Assembly: GCA_030835185.1 (NCBI GenBank)
Contig: JAUQWL010000136.1
Coordinates: 1 to 5,918, forward strand
Direction of reading: 5' to 3'
Origin: Solirubrobacterales bacterium
GTDB lineage: Bacteria; Actinomycetota; Thermoleophilia; Solirubrobacterales; 70-9
Length of the DNA stretch: 5,918 nt
Shown: positions 5,518 through 5,918 of the stretch, one piece after another
Position numbering within the stretch: position 1 is the stretch's first letter
How the letters are laid out: the number at the start of each line of letters is the position of its first letter
Position numbers and translations under genes: made by a program
The notes under the pieces: generated by a model
Database searches by the model: none
What the model saw: the letters and a program-made list of their open reading frames with translations, nothing else
What the model was told of the DNA's origin: nothing

Positions 5518-5918
5518 TTGGCCCAGGACCAGGCGACGGTCGCCGAAGAGGAATACCTGCAGACGATCTTCTGGCTGATGGAGGCCGGGCTGCCGATCAC
5601 CGGTGCCAATATCGCCCGTGCCATGCAGCTCGCGCCGCCCACCGGTCACGCGATGATCAAGCGCCTCGAGAGCGACGGCTACGTGACCCGCAGCGAAGAC
5701 AAGGTTCTGCAACTGACCGACAACGGCCGTGCCGAAGCCGAACAGATCACCCGCCGCCACCGGATGATCGAACGTTTTCTGACCGATGTCCTCGATATCC
5801 CGTGGGACGAGGTCCACGAAGAGGCCGAGCGGCTCGAGCACGCGATGTCGCCGGTGCTCGAGGAACGCATGAAGGCCGCTATCGGAGGGGCGAAGACGTG
5901 CCCGCACGGCCACCCGAT
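5518..5918 (+). CDS. DtxR/MntR-family metal-dependent transcriptional regulator (3' end outside window)
   Basis: The first 133 residues of a metal-sensing repressor are present. The reading frame is open to the window edge and starts at TTG behind a good Shine-Dalgarno. Residues 8-75 form the winged helix-turn-helix (EEEYLQTIF, ITGANIARAMQLAPPTGHAM, LTDNGRAEAE). Residues 79-122 begin the dimerisation/metal domain (RRHRMIERFL, VHEEAERLEH). With a gapless +2 offset to DtxR, ligands map as Met10 to Glu12, His79 to His81, Glu83 to Glu85, His98 to His100, Cys102 to Glu104, Glu105 to Glu107 and His106 to His108. Glu at the Cys102 position is the MntR signature, so manganese sensing is more likely than iron. 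Glu12 takes the place of MntR Asp8. A CPHGHP motif (128-133) leads into the missing C-terminal part. Its likely role is to repress metal uptake genes, which are not visible here. Confidence 0.88.
   Translation, partial: MAQDQATVAEEEYLQTIFWLMEAGLPITGANIARAMQLAPPTGHAMIKRLESDGYVTRSEDKVLQLTDNGRAEAEQITRRHRMIERFLTDVLDIPWDEVHEEAERLEHAMSPVLEERMKAAIGGAKTCPHGHP

Noticed and set aside
5467..5913. A 148-codon minus-strand open frame at the right edge
   Set aside because: It lies opposite the DtxR/MntR-like gene, which has all family ligands, a good Shine-Dalgarno and a gapless alignment to DtxR.

Overview
This window looks like a chromosomal segment of a high-GC actinobacterium. Three things suggest it: the base composition, frequent GTG/TTG starts, and a GT81-family GpgS that closely resembles the mycobacterial enzyme. 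A deep-branching class such as Thermoleophilia (Solirubrobacterales) or a relative of Rubrobacter would fit, but that placement is inference from protein flavour only. I see no transposase, phage gene, CRISPR array or recognisable defence system.

Left part, minus strand: a 217-base gene-free flank with short repeats lies beside a complete tRNA-Phe(GAA). Reading leftward, an apparent transcription unit runs folP-like dihydropteroate synthase, then a DEAH helicase of the SftH/MrfA (DUF1998) family, then the tRNA. The helicase start overlaps the end of folP by 59 bases, and the tRNA begins 23 bases after the helicase stop.

Middle, plus strand: a glucosyl-3-phosphoglycerate synthase (gpgS) starts only 7 bp from the divergent folP start. 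An HAD-IIB phosphatase follows 33 bp downstream. Together they form a plausible two-step route to a glycosylglycerate: an NDP-sugar plus 3-phosphoglycerate gives a glycosyl-3-phosphoglycerate, which is then dephosphorylated. The sugar (glucose or mannose) cannot be fixed from sequence. The product could be a compatible solute or a primer for a longer polysaccharide.

Right edge, plus strand: after a 144-bp spacer with two overlapping inverted repeats comes a TTG-started DtxR/MntR-family metal-dependent regulator, cut off by the window end. Its metal-ligand positions are acidic where DtxR has Met10 and Cys102, which points to an MntR-like, manganese-type site.

The main points of interest are the altered substrate loop of the DHPS-like protein, its linkage to gpgS across a 7-bp divergent junction with a possible leaderless start, the pairing of a mycobacterial-type synthase with an HAD phosphatase, and the unusual metal ligands of the regulator. 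None of these amounts to a clearly new system.
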